Of a DNA stretch of 64,000 nt, positions 1 through 9,021 are shown in pieces (the stretch's first letter is position 1; the number at the start of each line of letters is the position of its first letter). The position numbers and the translations under genes are program-made. The stretch comes from Comamonas sp. JUb58. Its GTDB lineage: Bacteria; Pseudomonadota; Gammaproteobacteria; Burkholderiales; Burkholderiaceae_C. The notes beneath the pieces were generated by a model. It searched no databases and was not told where the DNA came from. It saw only the letters and a program-made list of their open reading frames with translations. Where the stretch lies: NCBI RefSeq assembly GCF_004364775.1, contig NZ_SOAL01000004.1, positions 62,001 to 126,000 on the forward strand. Reading direction: 5' to 3'.

Positions 1-423
1 GCGGTGGCCACGCCCGCCGAGCTGGCCGAGTACGACGCCATCATCTTTGGCACCCCCACCCGTTTTGGCAATATGAGCGGCCAGATGCGCAGCTTCCTCG
101 ACCAGACCGGCGGCCTCTGGGCCAAGGGCGCGCTGTCGGGCAAGGTGGGCAGCGTGTTCACCTCCACCGGCACCCTGGGCGGCCAGGAAACCACGGTCAC
201 CTCGTTCTGGAACACCCTGGCCCACCACGGCATGGTGATCGTGCCCGCCGGCTTTGGCCTGCCTTCGCAGTTTGACCTGTCGCAGGCCAAGGGCGGCTCG
301 CCCTACGGCGCCGCCACGCTGGCCGGTGCCGATGGCTCGCGCCAGCCTTCCGCCCCCGAGCTGGAACTGGCCTTTGCCCAGGGCGCCAAGGTCGCCGCAC
401 TGGCCGCCAAGCTGAGCGCCTGA
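1..423 (+). CDS. wrbA: NAD(P)H:quinone oxidoreductase WrbA, 3' part
   Basis: C-terminal about 140 residues of a WrbA-type flavoprotein, which reduces quinones with NAD(P)H in the cytoplasm and so limits redox cycling. The reading frame is open to the first base, so the 5' end lies outside the window; the family is about 200 residues, so roughly 60 (the N-terminal FMN phosphate loop) are missing. Visible family motifs are the [20 protein letters not shown] segment with TGGLW after it, and the [13 protein letters not shown] loop that contacts FMN. It ends with TGA and is convergent with ppsA across a perfect hairpin terminator. Identification is firm despite truncation. Confidence 0.93.
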   Translation, partial: AVATPAELAEYDAIIFGTPTRFGNMSGQMRSFLDQTGGLWAKGALSGKVGSVFTSTGTLGGQETTVTSFWNTLAHHGMVIVPAGFGLPSQFDLSQAKGGSPYGAATLAGADGSRQPSAPELELAFAQGAKVAALAAKLSA

Positions 424-465
424 GCCTCTAGCCGGCCCGGCCGGCTGCAGCCGTCTTGGAACGTA

Positions 466-498
466 AAAAAGCCAGTCAGAGGTTCTGACTGGCTTTTT
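466..498. terminator. Bidirectional intrinsic terminator, wrbA / ppsA
   Basis: Perfect 15-bp inverted repeat (466-480 and 484-498) with a 3-nt loop. The stem begins with five A and ends with five T, so it works as a rho-independent terminator on both strands. It lies between the convergent wrbA and ppsA stops. Confidence 0.93.
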
Positions 499-553
499 GG
501 TTTTGGCGCCTTGTGAGGCGCCTGCCACCGCGCTGGTGGCAGAGCAGTACCGC

Positions 554-2947
554 TTACTTGGCGGCCAGGCGCTGCCAGGTGTCGATCACGCTGTCGGGGT
601 TCAGCGAGATCGAGGCAATACCCTTGTCCGCCAGCCACTGCGCAAAGTCAGGGTGGTCCGAAGGTCCCTGGCCGCAGATACCGACGTACTTGTTCTGTGC
701 CAGGCAGGCGCTGATGGCGCGCTCGAGCATCTTTTTGACGGCAGGGTCGCGCTCGTCAAAGTCGGCGGCCAGCAGTTCCAGACCGGAGTCGCGGTCCAGG
801 CCCAGGGTCAGCTGGGTCAGGTCGTTCGAACCGATCGAGAAACCGTCGAAGTACTCCAGGAACTCATCGGCCAGGATGGCGTTCGAGGGCACTTCGCACA
901 TCATGATGACTTCCAGGCCGTTCTCGCCGCGCTTGAGGCCATTGGCCGCCAGCAGCTCGGTCACGCGCTTGGCCTGGTCCAGGGTACGCACGAAGGGGAT
1001 CATGATCTTGACATTGGTCAGGCCCATCTCGTTGCGCACGCGCTTGAGCGCCTCGCATTCCATCTTGAAGGCTTCGCCGAAGTCCTTGGAGATGTAGCGC
1101 GCTGCACCACGGAAGCCCAGCATCGGGTTTTCTTCATCGGGCTCGTAACGGCTGCCACCGATCAGCTTGCGGTATTCGTTGGACTTGAAGTCCGACATGC
1201 GCACGATGACGGGCTTGGGGTAGAACGCCGCAGCGATCGTTGCCACACCTTCGGTGATCTTGTCCACGTAGAAAGCGCGCGGCGAGGCATGGCCACGGGC
1301 CACGGATTCGACGGCCTTCTTCAGGTCGGCATCCACAGCCGGGTAGTCCAGGATGGCCTTGGGGTGCACACCGATGTTGTTGTTGATGATGAATTCCAGA
1401 CGTGCCAGACCCACGCCGTCGTTGGGCAGCTGGGCAAAGTCAAAGGCCAGTTGGGGGTTGCCCACGTTCATCATGATCTTGGTCTTGATCGGAGGCATCT
1501 CGCCACGCTTGACCTCGGTCACTTCGGTTTCGAGCAGGCCGTCATAGATGCGGCCGGTGTCGCCTTCTGCGCAGCTGACCGTCACCAGGGTGCCGTTCTT
1601 CAGCAGCTCGGTGGCATTGCCGCAGCCCACGACGGCGGGGATGCCCAGCTCGCGCGCAATGATCGCGGCGTGGCAGGTACGGCCACCGCGGTTGGTGACG
1701 ATGGCCGCCGCCTTCTTCATCACCGGCTCCCAGTTCGGGTCGGTCATGTCGGTCACCAGCACATCGCCGGCTTCGACCTGGTCCATTTGCGAGATGTCGG
1801 AGACCAGGCGCACACGGCCGGTGCCGATCTTCTGGCCAATCGCGCGGCCTTCGGCCAGCACGGTGCCGCTGCCCTTGAGCTTGTAGCGCTGCTCGGCCTG
1901 GCCCTTGGACTGGCTCTTCACCGTCTCAGGGCGTGCCTGCAGGATGTAGAGCTTGCCGTCGGTGCCGTCCTTGCCCCATTCGATGTCCATCGGGCGGGCA
2001 TAGTGCTTCTCGATCACCAGCGCGTACTGCGCCAGCTCATGCACTTCGGCATCGGTCAGCGAATAGCGGTTGCGCAGTTCGGGGCTCACATCGGTGGTGC
2101 TCACCAGCTTGCCGGAGGCGGCCTTTTCTTCAGGCGTTGCAAACACCATCTGCAGCAGCTTGGAGCCCAGGTTGCGGCGGATCAGCGCCTGCTTGCCGGC
2201 TTCCAGCATGGGCTTGTGCACATAGAACTCGTCCGGGTTCACGGCGCCCTGCACCACGGTCTCACCCAGGCCATAGCTGGAGGTGATGAAGACCACCTGG
2301 TCAAAGCCCGACTCGGTATCAATCGTGAACATCACGCCGGCGGCACCCTTGTCCGAGCGCACCATGCGCTGCACACCGGCCGACAGGGCCACCACATCGT
2401 GCTCAAAGCCCTTGTGCACGCGGTAGGAGATGGCGCGGTCGTTGTAGAGCGAGGCAAACACTTCCTTCATCTTGTGCAGCACATCGTCGATGCCCACCAC
2501 GTTCAGGAAGGTTTCTTGCTGGCCGGCGAACGAAGCGTCAGGCAGGTCTTCTGCGGTGGCCGAGGAGCGCACGGCAAAGGAGGCCTCGGTATTGCCCGCT
2601 TGCAAGGTCACAAAAGCCTCGGCAATGGCTTTTTGCAGATCGAGCGGGAAAGGCTGGGCCTCGACCATGGCACGGATCTCGGCGCCGACCTGCGCCAGCG
2701 CGCGCACATCGTCCACATCCAGCGCCGCGAGCTTGGCGCTGATCTTGCCAGCCAGGCCTTCGTGGGCCAGGAACTCACGGAATGCGTGGGCCGTCGTGGC
2801 AAAGCCAGTGGGCACGCGCACGCCTTGCGGCAGTTGCGAGATCATTTCGCCGAGCGAGGCGTTCTTGCCGCCTACGACCTCGACGTCGGTCATTCTCAGG
2901 TTCTCAAACGGTACGACCAGGGCGGTCGCGCTGTAGAGGTTGGACAT
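554..2947 (-). CDS. ppsA: Phosphoenolpyruvate synthase
   Basis: 797-residue PEP synthase, converting pyruvate, ATP and water to PEP, AMP and phosphate for gluconeogenesis. The N-terminal ATP-grasp (PPDK-N) domain begins with [12 protein letters not shown]. The swivelling phosphohistidine domain has GGRTCHAAI with the catalytic His near residue 426. The C-terminal TIM-barrel PEP domain has [10 protein letters not shown] and [11 protein letters not shown]. The start is the ATG at 2947, preceded by GGAG 8 nt upstream; the frame stays open further upstream, but that extension has no family similarity. It is divergent from ppsR, whose product controls this enzyme by reversible threonine phosphorylation in the mobile domain. 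Length is typical (about 790-800). Confidence 0.97.
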   Translation of the reverse strand: MSNLYSATALVVPFENLRMTDVEVVGGKNASLGEMISQLPQGVRVPTGFATTAHAFREFLAHEGLAGKISAKLAALDVDDVRALAQVGAEIRAMVEAQPFPLDLQKAIAEAFVTLQAGNTEASFAVRSSATAEDLPDASFAGQQETFLNVVGIDDVLHKMKEVFASLYNDRAISYRVHKGFEHDVVALSAGVQRMVRSDKGAAGVMFTIDTESGFDQVVFITSSYGLGETVVQGAVNPDEFYVHKPMLEAGKQALIRRNLGSKLLQMVFATPEEKAASGKLVSTTDVSPELRNRYSLTDAEVHELAQYALVIEKHYARPMDIEWGKDGTDGKLYILQARPETVKSQSKGQAEQRYKLKGSGTVLAEGRAIGQKIGTGRVRLVSDISQMDQVEAGDVLVTDMTDPNWEPVMKKAAAIVTNRGGRTCHAAIIARELGIPAVVGCGNATELLKNGTLVTVSCAEGDTGRIYDGLLETEVTEVKRGEMPPIKTKIMMNVGNPQLAFDFAQLPNDGVGLARLEFIINNNIGVHPKAILDYPAVDADLKKAVESVARGHASPRAFYVDKITEGVATIAAAFYPKPVIVRMSDFKSNEYRKLIGGSRYEPDEENPMLGFRGAARYISKDFGEAFKMECEALKRVRNEMGLTNVKIMIPFVRTLDQAKRVTELLAANGLKRGENGLEVIMMCEVPSNAILADEFLEYFDGFSIGSNDLTQLTLGLDRDSGLELLAADFDERDPAVKKMLERAISACLAQNKYVGICGQGPSDHPDFAQWLADKGIASISLNPDSVIDTWQRLAAK

Positions 2948-3246
2948 GGTGAAGCTCCGGAAGTTAAAAACTGGCTCGGGCGCCCATGGCCGCAGTGGGG
3001 GCAATGGCACGCACGCATAGACTCCTGTCCGGCCGCTGCGGGCTCGGACATCTGGCTTTGTATTTGTACTGGTAGGCCGGAGTACATGCGGGAAATGTGA
3101 ATAATGGGCGTCATTGTAGGCGTGCCGCCGCCGTTTTGCTTGCGACTTGCTGAACACCGTGGTCAACAATGACAAACCCCGCAGGCAGCTGTGCGCCGCC
3201 TGCGACAGAATTCGCCCGTTACCGCCGATGTAGCATTAGGCCCAAC

Positions 3247-4059
3247 ATGCACCAACGCACCATTTTCTTTATCTCTGATGGCACCGGCGTGACAGCCGAG
3301 ACCTTTGGCCGCGCCATCATGAAGCAGTTCGACATCACCACCCGTGCGGTGCGCCTGCCCTTTGTGGACACGGTCGACAAGGCCCACCAGGCCGTGCACC
3401 AGATCAACCACACGGCCGACAAGGAAGGCAAAAAGCCCATTGTTTTCACGACCTTGGTGGAGCCAGAGACGGTCAAGGTGGTGCATGAGCACTGCAAGGG
3501 CCTGGTGATGGACATGTTTGCCACCTTTGTCCAGCCGCTGGAAGACGAGCTGGGCGCCAAGTCGCACCACCGCATCGGCCGCTTTACCGATATCAGCGAG
3601 AGCAAGGAATACTTTGACCGCATGGAGGCGATCAACTTCAGCCTGGCGCACGATGACGGCCAGACCAACCACGACCTGGCCGGTGCCGATGTGATCCTGG
3701 TGGGGGTGAGCCGCAGCGGCAAGACACCTACCAGCCTCTACCTGGCGATGCAGTTTGGCCTGAAGGTGGCCAATTACCCGCTGATCCCCGAGGATTTTGA
3801 CCGCCAGCAGCTGCCCCCGGCCCTGCTTCCTTATAAGAAGAAGATCTTTGGCCTGACCATTGCGCCCGAGCGCCTGTCCCAGATCCGCAATGAGCGCCGC
3901 CCCGACTCACGCTACGCCAGCCTGCAGAACTGCCGCATGGAAGTGGCCGAAGCCGAATCGATGATGCGCCGCGCCGGCATCCAGTGGCTGTCGACCACGC
4001 ACAAGTCCATCGAAGAGATTGCCGCCGTGGTGCTGCAGGACCTCAAGCAGGACGAGTGA
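3247..4059 (+). CDS. ppsR: PEP synthase regulatory protein (kinase/pyrophosphorylase)
   Basis: 270-residue DUF299-family bifunctional enzyme that inactivates PEP synthase by ADP-dependent phosphorylation and reactivates it by phosphate-dependent dephosphorylation. The N-terminus FFISDGTGVTAETFG is diagnostic, and a P-loop-like GVSRSGKT lies at residues 153-160. Start chosen at the ATG at 3247 (MHQRTIFF), matching family N-termini, with a weak AGG ahead; the open frame from 3169 adds 26 unrelated residues. It is divergent from ppsA over a 299-bp spacer, which holds the promoters of both and no other gene that I can see. Regulator and target side by side make the assignment strong. Confidence 0.95.
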   Translation: MHQRTIFFISDGTGVTAETFGRAIMKQFDITTRAVRLPFVDTVDKAHQAVHQINHTADKEGKKPIVFTTLVEPETVKVVHEHCKGLVMDMFATFVQPLEDELGAKSHHRIGRFTDISESKEYFDRMEAINFSLAHDDGQTNHDLAGADVILVGVSRSGKTPTSLYLAMQFGLKVANYPLIPEDFDRQQLPPALLPYKKKIFGLTIAPERLSQIRNERRPDSRYASLQNCRMEVAEAESMMRRAGIQWLSTTHKSIEEIAAVVLQDLKQDE

Positions 4060-4124
4060 GCGGCCCGCTGCCAATCGTTGCTAGTTGCTGCTGATGGCTG
4101 CACATCGCGGCCACTGGCTATTCC

Positions 4125-4157
4125 GTAACGCTGCGCGGTATTGATGCGCAGCGTTAC
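4125..4157 (+). repeat. 12-bp perfect inverted repeat after ppsR
   Basis: Arms 4125-4136 and 4146-4157 (GTAACGCTGCGC and its complement) with a 9-nt loop, 65 nt after the ppsR stop. No U-run follows, so this is either a non-canonical terminator or an mRNA 3'-end stabiliser. Confidence 0.6.
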
Positions 4158-4255
4158 CCTTGCTTCGCACAGCTTTACAGCAGGCCGCATGCCCGCCTGC
4201 TATAACCAAGCGATCACGGCCCCGTGTGGATGGGCCGCCGCTCAGGAGTTCAAGC

Positions 4256-4711
4256 ATGAACACAATATTTACCTGGATCGCCAGCGCCGGCCTCTGTGCC
4301 GCGCTGCTGACCGCCCTGCCCGCCCAAGCTGCCCAGCCGGGCGCTTTTTCCGTAACCGAGACCAAATCGGCCATCGGCAACAAACCCGCCAAGGCCCCGC
4401 GCACCAAGGACCGCTGCATCGGCCCCGAACTGGTGGACAAGGACGGCTTTCTCTACCCGGATCTGATCCTGTCCAAGCACTTCAGCCAGTGCCGTATCAA
4501 GGACAGCCAGCTGCTGGACAAGAACAACAAGAGCTGGACGATGACCTGCGGCAAGATGCTGACCGCCCAGGCCAAGCAGACCAATACCGGTGACAACTTT
4601 CATCTGCACATCGACGCAGCCCTGCTGGGCGGCGCGATGAAGCAGACGCTGGACTATGAAGCCCAGAGCTTGAAGCGCCAGTGCAAGCCTGAAGACGAGC
4701 CGCTGGAATAA
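4256..4711 (+). CDS. Exported hypothetical protein, DUF3617-like
   Basis: 151-residue protein with a clear Sec signal peptide (residues 1-22: hydrophobic core after MNTIFTW, cleavage near AQAAQ). The mature part has four cysteines (in DRCIG, SQCRI, MTCGK and RQCKP), probably two periplasmic disulfides. Cysteine spacing and the SWTMTCG segment loosely resemble the DUF3617 family of small periplasmic proteins, but I cannot confirm this. Start is the ATG at 4256 with CAGGAG 7 nt before it; the longer upstream frame lacks a signal peptide. It is convergent with hmuV, sharing a hairpin terminator. Function unknown. Confidence 0.75.
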   Translation: MNTIFTWIASAGLCAALLTALPAQAAQPGAFSVTETKSAIGNKPAKAPRTKDRCIGPELVDKDGFLYPDLILSKHFSQCRIKDSQLLDKNNKSWTMTCGKMLTAQAKQTNTGDNFHLHIDAALLGGAMKQTLDYEAQSLKRQCKPEDEPLE

Positions 4712-4734
4712 GCAAGCACGTCACCAAGCAACGC

Positions 4735-4753
4735 AGCGGGCTTCAGGCCCGCT
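4735..4753. terminator. Hairpin terminator between DUF3617-like gene and hmuV
   Basis: AGCGGGC (4735-4741) pairs with GCCCGCT (4747-4753), loop TTCAG, then TAGTTTT on the plus strand. Its right edge touches the hmuV stop codon, so it serves mainly the plus-strand gene. Confidence 0.7.
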
Positions 4754-5619
4754 TAGTTTTGCGCGAAAAGATACTGGGCCGTGCCGTCCGGCGCCTGGGT
4801 GGCAAAGCAGCCCACGCCCCAGACCTGGGCAATGGTCTCGGGTGTCAGCACCTCGTGTGCGGGGCCATGCAGGCAGCCGCCGCCATGCACCAGCAGCACA
4901 TCGTCGGCATAGCGCAATGCCAGGTTCATGTCGTGCACCACGGCAATCACCCCCACTCCGGCAGACGGCCCCGCATGCGCCCAGTCGCGCAGCAAGGCCA
5001 TGGTCTGGTGCTGCCAGGCCAGGTCCATCGCAGCGGTGGGCTCATCGAGCAGCAGCCAGCGCGCGCCGCCGCAGGCAGCCGGCTCCCACAACTGGGCCAG
5101 CACCCGAGCCAGGTGGGTGCGCGCCCGCTCCCCGCCTGACAGGGTGCGCACGCTGCGCTGGGCAAAGGCACTGACCTGGGTCAGCGCCATCGCACGGGCC
5201 ACAATGCCGGCCTCGTCGGTACTGGGGTGGAGACGGTGCGTATAGCGCCCCAGCTCCACCACCTCTTGCACCGTGAAGTCAAAGGCCACGCCGCCGTCCT
5301 GCATCATCATGGCGCGGCGCAGCGCCAGCTGCTCGGACGACCAGCGGGACAGCGGCTGCCCATCAAAAAACAGCTGGCCGCCATGGGGCTGCCACTGGCC
5401 CGTCAAGGTGCTCAGCAGGCTGGATTTGCCAGCGCCATTGGGCCCGACGATGGCGGTCACCCGGCCCGCCTCGATGCGGGTGTGCAGGCTCACCAGGGTA
5501 TCGCCGCCGGGCACACCGACAGCCAGGTGCTCCAGGTGCCAGCTGCTGGCAGGCCCGCCCAAGGCGCTTGGCTGTGCGGGCCGGGTGGCAGCGCCCCAGG
5601 TCTTGAAGGGATTGAACAT
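4753..5619 (-). CDS. hmuV: Heme ABC transporter ATP-binding protein
   Basis: 288-residue ATPase that powers heme import across the inner membrane with HmuU and HmuT. Walker A is GPNGAGKSSL, the ABC signature LSGGERARTHLARV, Walker B WLLLDEPTAAMD, and the switch His lies in AVVHDMN. An approximately 25-residue N-terminal tail precedes the domain. It is the last gene of the minus-strand heme operon, 12 nt after hmuU. The FecE/HmuV subfamily is clear from sequence, and the heme substrate follows from the neighbouring receptor and HmuS. Confidence 0.95.
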   Translation of the reverse strand: MFNPFKTWGAATRPAQPSALGGPASSWHLEHLAVGVPGGDTLVSLHTRIEAGRVTAIVGPNGAGKSSLLSTLTGQWQPHGGQLFFDGQPLSRWSSEQLALRRAMMMQDGGVAFDFTVQEVVELGRYTHRLHPSTDEAGIVARAMALTQVSAFAQRSVRTLSGGERARTHLARVLAQLWEPAACGGARWLLLDEPTAAMDLAWQHQTMALLRDWAHAGPSAGVGVIAVVHDMNLALRYADDVLLVHGGGCLHGPAHEVLTPETIAQVWGVGCFATQAPDGTAQYLFAQN

Positions 5620-5631
5620 CTGCAGCCTCGC

Positions 5632-6837
5632 TCAGAGCTGGCGCCGGAACTGGCGCAGCATGGCCAAAAACAGCGGCACGCCGACCAAGGCGGTCAGCAC
5701 ACCCAGCGGCAGCTCGGCCGGCGCAACCACCGTGCGCGCAAAGGCATCGGCAAACACCACCATTGCAGCGCCCAGCAGAGCCGATGCCGGCAGCACCACG
5801 CGGTGGTCCGGCCCGGCCAGCATGCGCACCCAGTGCGGGGCCACCAGACCGATAAAACCAATCATGCCGCAGCCTGCGGTGATACAACCCACCACCAGGG
5901 CGGCCAGCACCACGGCTAGGCGTTTGGTGCGCTCCACCCCCACGCCCATCAGGCTGGCCTGGGCCTCGCCCAGGGCAATGGCATTGAGGGGCTGGGCCAG
6001 GCGCTGGGCGATCAGCATGGCCACGGCCACCACGGCGCATGTCGTCAAGGCCACTGGCCAGCGCGTGCTGCCCAGGCTGCCCATCAGCCACAGCTGCAGG
6101 TTGCGCAGCTGCTCATCGGTTGACAGAAAACTCAGCAGGCCCAGGCCGGCCATCGCCAGCGCATTGATAGCCACGCCTGCCAGCAGCATCACACCAATGC
6201 GCGTGCCGCCACCGGTTTGGGACAGGCCATAGATCAGAAAGGTGGTGAACAGGCCGCCGCCAAACGCGGTCAGCATCAGCGGCCAGCTGCCCAGGCTGCG
6301 CGGCAGCGCCGGAAACCACAGCGCGCCCATCACAATCAGCGCTGCAGCCGCCAAGGCCGCGCCGCTGCTGACCCCAATCAGGCCCGGGTCGGCCAGGGGA
6401 TTGCGAAACAACCCCTGCATCAGCGCCCCGGCCATGCCCAGGCCCGCACCCGCCGCCAGGCCCAGAATGAGGCGCGGCAGGCGAATGGTGGCAAATACCA
6501 GCTGCTCGGTGCTGGCCCCCGGGCTGGCAGCGCCTGCGCCCTGCCACCAGTGCAGCCAGGCGTTCCAGGTGATACCCGGCAGGCGCGCCGCATCGATCGC
6601 AAAAGCGCCCTGACCGGCCGCAAACACAAAGGCCGCCAGCACCAGCAAGGCCATCAGGCCCAGGGTGCTGGATTTGCCCAGGCGCCGGTGTGCCCGGCCC
6701 TGGCTGGGCCGCCGCAGCACCGGCGTTGCCGCTGCAGCAGCAGCGGGGGTTGGCGCCACCGCATGCAAACCTGCTGTTGGTGCCGGCGTGCTGTGCGGGG
6801 CGTCCGCGCGGATGCGCACACGCGCCGCTTCGCTCAT
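5632..6837 (-). CDS. hmuU: Heme ABC transporter permease
   Basis: 401-residue FecCD-family permease with about ten transmembrane helices, including the conserved RLPRLILGLAAGAGLGMAGA and NPLADPGLIGVSSGA segments. The ATG at 6837 overlaps the hmuT stop (ATGA, 4 nt), indicating translational coupling. It carries a Pro/Ala-rich N-terminal extension of about 60 residues before the first helix, longer than BtuC-type permeases; this may be a genuine tail or mean that a downstream start is used, though no better-placed SD-supported start was seen. The frame is open far upstream, but that part overlaps hmuT and is not coding. Confidence 0.94.
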   Translation of the reverse strand: MSEAARVRIRADAPHSTPAPTAGLHAVAPTPAAAAAATPVLRRPSQGRAHRRLGKSSTLGLMALLVLAAFVFAAGQGAFAIDAARLPGITWNAWLHWWQGAGAASPGASTEQLVFATIRLPRLILGLAAGAGLGMAGALMQGLFRNPLADPGLIGVSSGAALAAAALIVMGALWFPALPRSLGSWPLMLTAFGGGLFTTFLIYGLSQTGGGTRIGVMLLAGVAINALAMAGLGLLSFLSTDEQLRNLQLWLMGSLGSTRWPVALTTCAVVAVAMLIAQRLAQPLNAIALGEAQASLMGVGVERTKRLAVVLAALVVGCITAGCGMIGFIGLVAPHWVRMLAGPDHRVVLPASALLGAAMVVFADAFARTVVAPAELPLGVLTALVGVPLFLAMLRQFRRQL

Positions 6838-7778
6838 GGCTGGATGGCCAGCAAGCCCTGGTGCAGTGCCTGTACGGCCTGCGGCAAGCGCGGGCCATAG
6901 CCCAGCAGCTGGCTTGCCTCCAGCGCAACCATGGTCTTGTTCTTGAACGCAGGGGTCAGCGCCAGCTCGGGCCGTGCCCAGAACTTCTCCGCCCCGCCCA
7001 CCGCCTCCAGGCCCTGGGTGGTGGTCACGATCACCTGCGGCGCCGCCTGCGCCATGGCTTCGGCCGTCAACGGCCGGTAGCCTTGGAAGCCCTGCATCAC
7101 ATTGCTGGCACCGCCCAGGCGCAGCAGCGCATCGGCCGCCGTGGCCTGGCCTGCCACCTGGGGCGATCCAGTGTGCGACAGCACAAACAGCGCACGCGGC
7201 GCGCGCCCGGCTGCCACACTGGCACGCACCTGGGCCTGGGTCTGGTCCCAGTCGGCCTGCAAGCGCTGCGCCAGCTGCTCGGCCTGGGCCTGCTTGCCGG
7301 TGGCCTGGCCCACCAGGCGGATCTTGCGCAGCACCTCGTCCCAGCTGTGGTCGGACTGCACCAGGGCCACGGTCACGCCGGCCTGCGCAATCTGCTGCAG
7401 CACCACGGGCGGGCCGGCCTCGGTCGTGCCGATCACCGTATCGGGCTTGAGCGAGAGCACACCCTCGGCGGCCAGCTGGCGCACATAGCCCACCTTGGGC
7501 GTTTTGTCGGCCGCCTCCGGGTAGTTGCTGGTGGTGTCGCTGCCCACCAGCAGTTGCTCGGCGCCCAGCAGGTAGATGATTTCGGTCAGCGCGCCACTCA
7601 AACTGATCAGGCGCTTGGCCGCCACCTGGGGCTGCACGCCGACAAAGGGCTGCAGCACCGATTTGGCACCTGCATCGGCCACCGGCCGGGCGGGCTGTGC
7701 CCAGAGCGGGCCCGCCATGGCTGCAGCGGCAGCACCAGCAGCCCAGGCGAGGCAATCACGGCGATTCAATAAAGCCAT
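6834..7778 (-). CDS. hmuT: Periplasmic heme-binding protein
   Basis: 314-residue substrate-binding protein that captures heme from the outer-membrane receptor and delivers it to HmuUV. The N-terminus has a twin-arginine-like motif (NRRDCLAW) followed by an Ala-rich hydrophobic stretch and WAQ, so Tat export is likely. Typical HmuT/PhuT features are ISLSGALTEIIYLLGAEQLLVG and the PKVGYVRQL loop, whose Tyr is the probable axial heme ligand by analogy to PhuT/ShuT. Start chosen at the ATG at 7778 because GAGGAG lies 7 nt upstream; an ATG 18 nt earlier lacks this. It lies 10 nt after hmuS. Confidence 0.94.
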   Translation of the reverse strand: MALLNRRDCLAWAAGAAAAAMAGPLWAQPARPVADAGAKSVLQPFVGVQPQVAAKRLISLSGALTEIIYLLGAEQLLVGSDTTSNYPEAADKTPKVGYVRQLAAEGVLSLKPDTVIGTTEAGPPVVLQQIAQAGVTVALVQSDHSWDEVLRKIRLVGQATGKQAQAEQLAQRLQADWDQTQAQVRASVAAGRAPRALFVLSHTGSPQVAGQATAADALLRLGGASNVMQGFQGYRPLTAEAMAQAAPQVIVTTTQGLEAVGGAEKFWARPELALTPAFKNKTMVALEASQLLGYGPRLPQAVQALHQGLLAIQP

Positions 7779-7788
7779 CTTGCACTCC

Positions 7789-8958
7789 TCAAGCACTTAC
7801 CGGCTCGGCGTTCAGGCGCGGCAGGCCGGTCGCCAGCGCGCGCCAGCCCGCCAGCTCCGGCTTGCCGGGCTTGCGCGCACCAAAGAACATGGCCATCAGG
7901 TCGCCATAGGCGTCGAACAGCTCGACCGAGGTGACGGTGCCATCGCTGGTCGGCTTCTCCACCAGCCAGGCATGGGCAATCAGATCGGTGCGCAGATGCA
8001 GGTTGAAGCCCTGGTCCAGCACATTGATCCATTCGGCATTCGGGCTGCTCATCGGCTCGATTCGCTGCACCGGGCCGCTGTGGATCTGGATGCAGCCGCC
8101 GCTGCTGACAAACACCATGATGGGTGTGGCCGAGAAGCTGGCCTCGTTGAGCAAGGCGGTCACGCTGTCTTTGGCCAGGGGCCAGGCAAACTGGCCCTGC
8201 ACCAGGCGGAAGGACTGCTGGCGCTCGGCCCCGGCCTTCTTGATAATGCTGAAGAACTCATGCGTGTCCTTCATGCCGGCCCAGGCTGCCTGCAGGGCGG
8301 GCACATCGACGCTGCTGTCGGCCGGCACGCTGACGGGCTTGCGTGCCTCTGGCGCATCAAAGCCGGGTACGCTGCCGCCAGCAGCCACCGCAAAGCGCTC
8401 CACCAGCGCCTGCCAGGCCTGCAGATCGCTGGCATCGCGGGCATACACCTTGTGCACCGCCCGGCCTGCCCGGTTGTAGAACTGCAGGCTGCGCAGCACC
8501 GTGCTGCCGCCATGGGCGGAGGTCTCGGTCACCGCAAAGCCGGCATGCCAGCTGGCAAAAAACAGGCGCAGGTCAATGTCTTCGTTCAGCGCAATACCCA
8601 CCTGGGAACCCAACTCGCCGCCGGCGCTGAGGTTGGCGTAGACGCCGGTCTTCTCATGCACAGTGCTGGCATTGCGGGTCAAGGCCATCACCGGGCCGCA
8701 GGCTTCCAGTGCCTTGAGCACCTCCACCCAAGCACCCTCGGGTGCCGCCAGCACCTGCACCTGCAGGCTGCTGCCCTCGGGCTGCCACTGCTGGGCATGG
8801 GCGGCAATCGCCTCGCCTTCGCTGGTGCCGGCGGCTTCGGCCGCTTCCTTGGCGCGCAGGCCCTTGGCACGTTCTGCGGCAAAGGCGCGGCGGATGTCGG
8901 CGGCACGGGCCGCGCTCAAGGCGGCTGGCGCAGCGGCGGGAGAAAGAGACGGATTCAT
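7789..8958 (-). CDS. hmuS: Hemin-degrading factor / heme chaperone
   Basis: 389-residue cytoplasmic HemS/PhuS-family protein made of two related halves. The first half contains VMALTRNASTVHEKTG and the second KDTHEFFSIIKKAGAERQQSFRLV plus GCIQIHSGPVQRIE. These proteins bind incoming heme and either hand it to heme oxygenase or help degrade it. AGGAG precedes the ATG. It lies between the receptor and hmuT, separated from the receptor gene by a strong hairpin that may set their expression ratio. No separate heme oxygenase gene is present in the window. Confidence 0.94.
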   Translation of the reverse strand: MNPSLSPAAAPAALSAARAADIRRAFAAERAKGLRAKEAAEAAGTSEGEAIAAHAQQWQPEGSSLQVQVLAAPEGAWVEVLKALEACGPVMALTRNASTVHEKTGVYANLSAGGELGSQVGIALNEDIDLRLFFASWHAGFAVTETSAHGGSTVLRSLQFYNRAGRAVHKVYARDASDLQAWQALVERFAVAAGGSVPGFDAPEARKPVSVPADSSVDVPALQAAWAGMKDTHEFFSIIKKAGAERQQSFRLVQGQFAWPLAKDSVTALLNEASFSATPIMVFVSSGGCIQIHSGPVQRIEPMSSPNAEWINVLDQGFNLHLRTDLIAHAWLVEKPTSDGTVTSVELFDAYGDLMAMFFGARKPGKPELAGWRALATGLPRLNAEPVSA

Positions 8959-8981
8959 GGGGGACTCCTTAGGGAAAAGCC

Positions 8982-9008
8982 GGCAGCGTGCAGAGCGCGC
9001 ACGCTGCC
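8982..9008 (-). terminator. Attenuator-like hairpin between heme receptor and hmuS
   Basis: 10-bp perfect stem (8982-8991 with 8999-9008), 7-nt loop, followed on the minus strand by GGCTTTT. It sits 13 nt after the receptor stop and just ahead of the hmuS SD. This is the usual position for a leaky terminator that gives more receptor than downstream proteins. Confidence 0.6.
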
Positions 9009-9021
9009 CACAGAGGCAGAT

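Noticed and set aside
497..3100. 867-codon open frame on the plus strand over ppsA
   Set aside because: It is the reverse complement of a full-length PEP synthase gene. High GC and codon bias leave long open antisense frames; the translation is His/Gln/Gly-rich with no domain.
5632..7755. Possible HmuU fusion protein of about 700 residues from an upstream start
   Set aside because: The extra N-terminal part lies over hmuT in another frame and is compositionally abnormal; the ATGA-coupled start at 6837 is far better.
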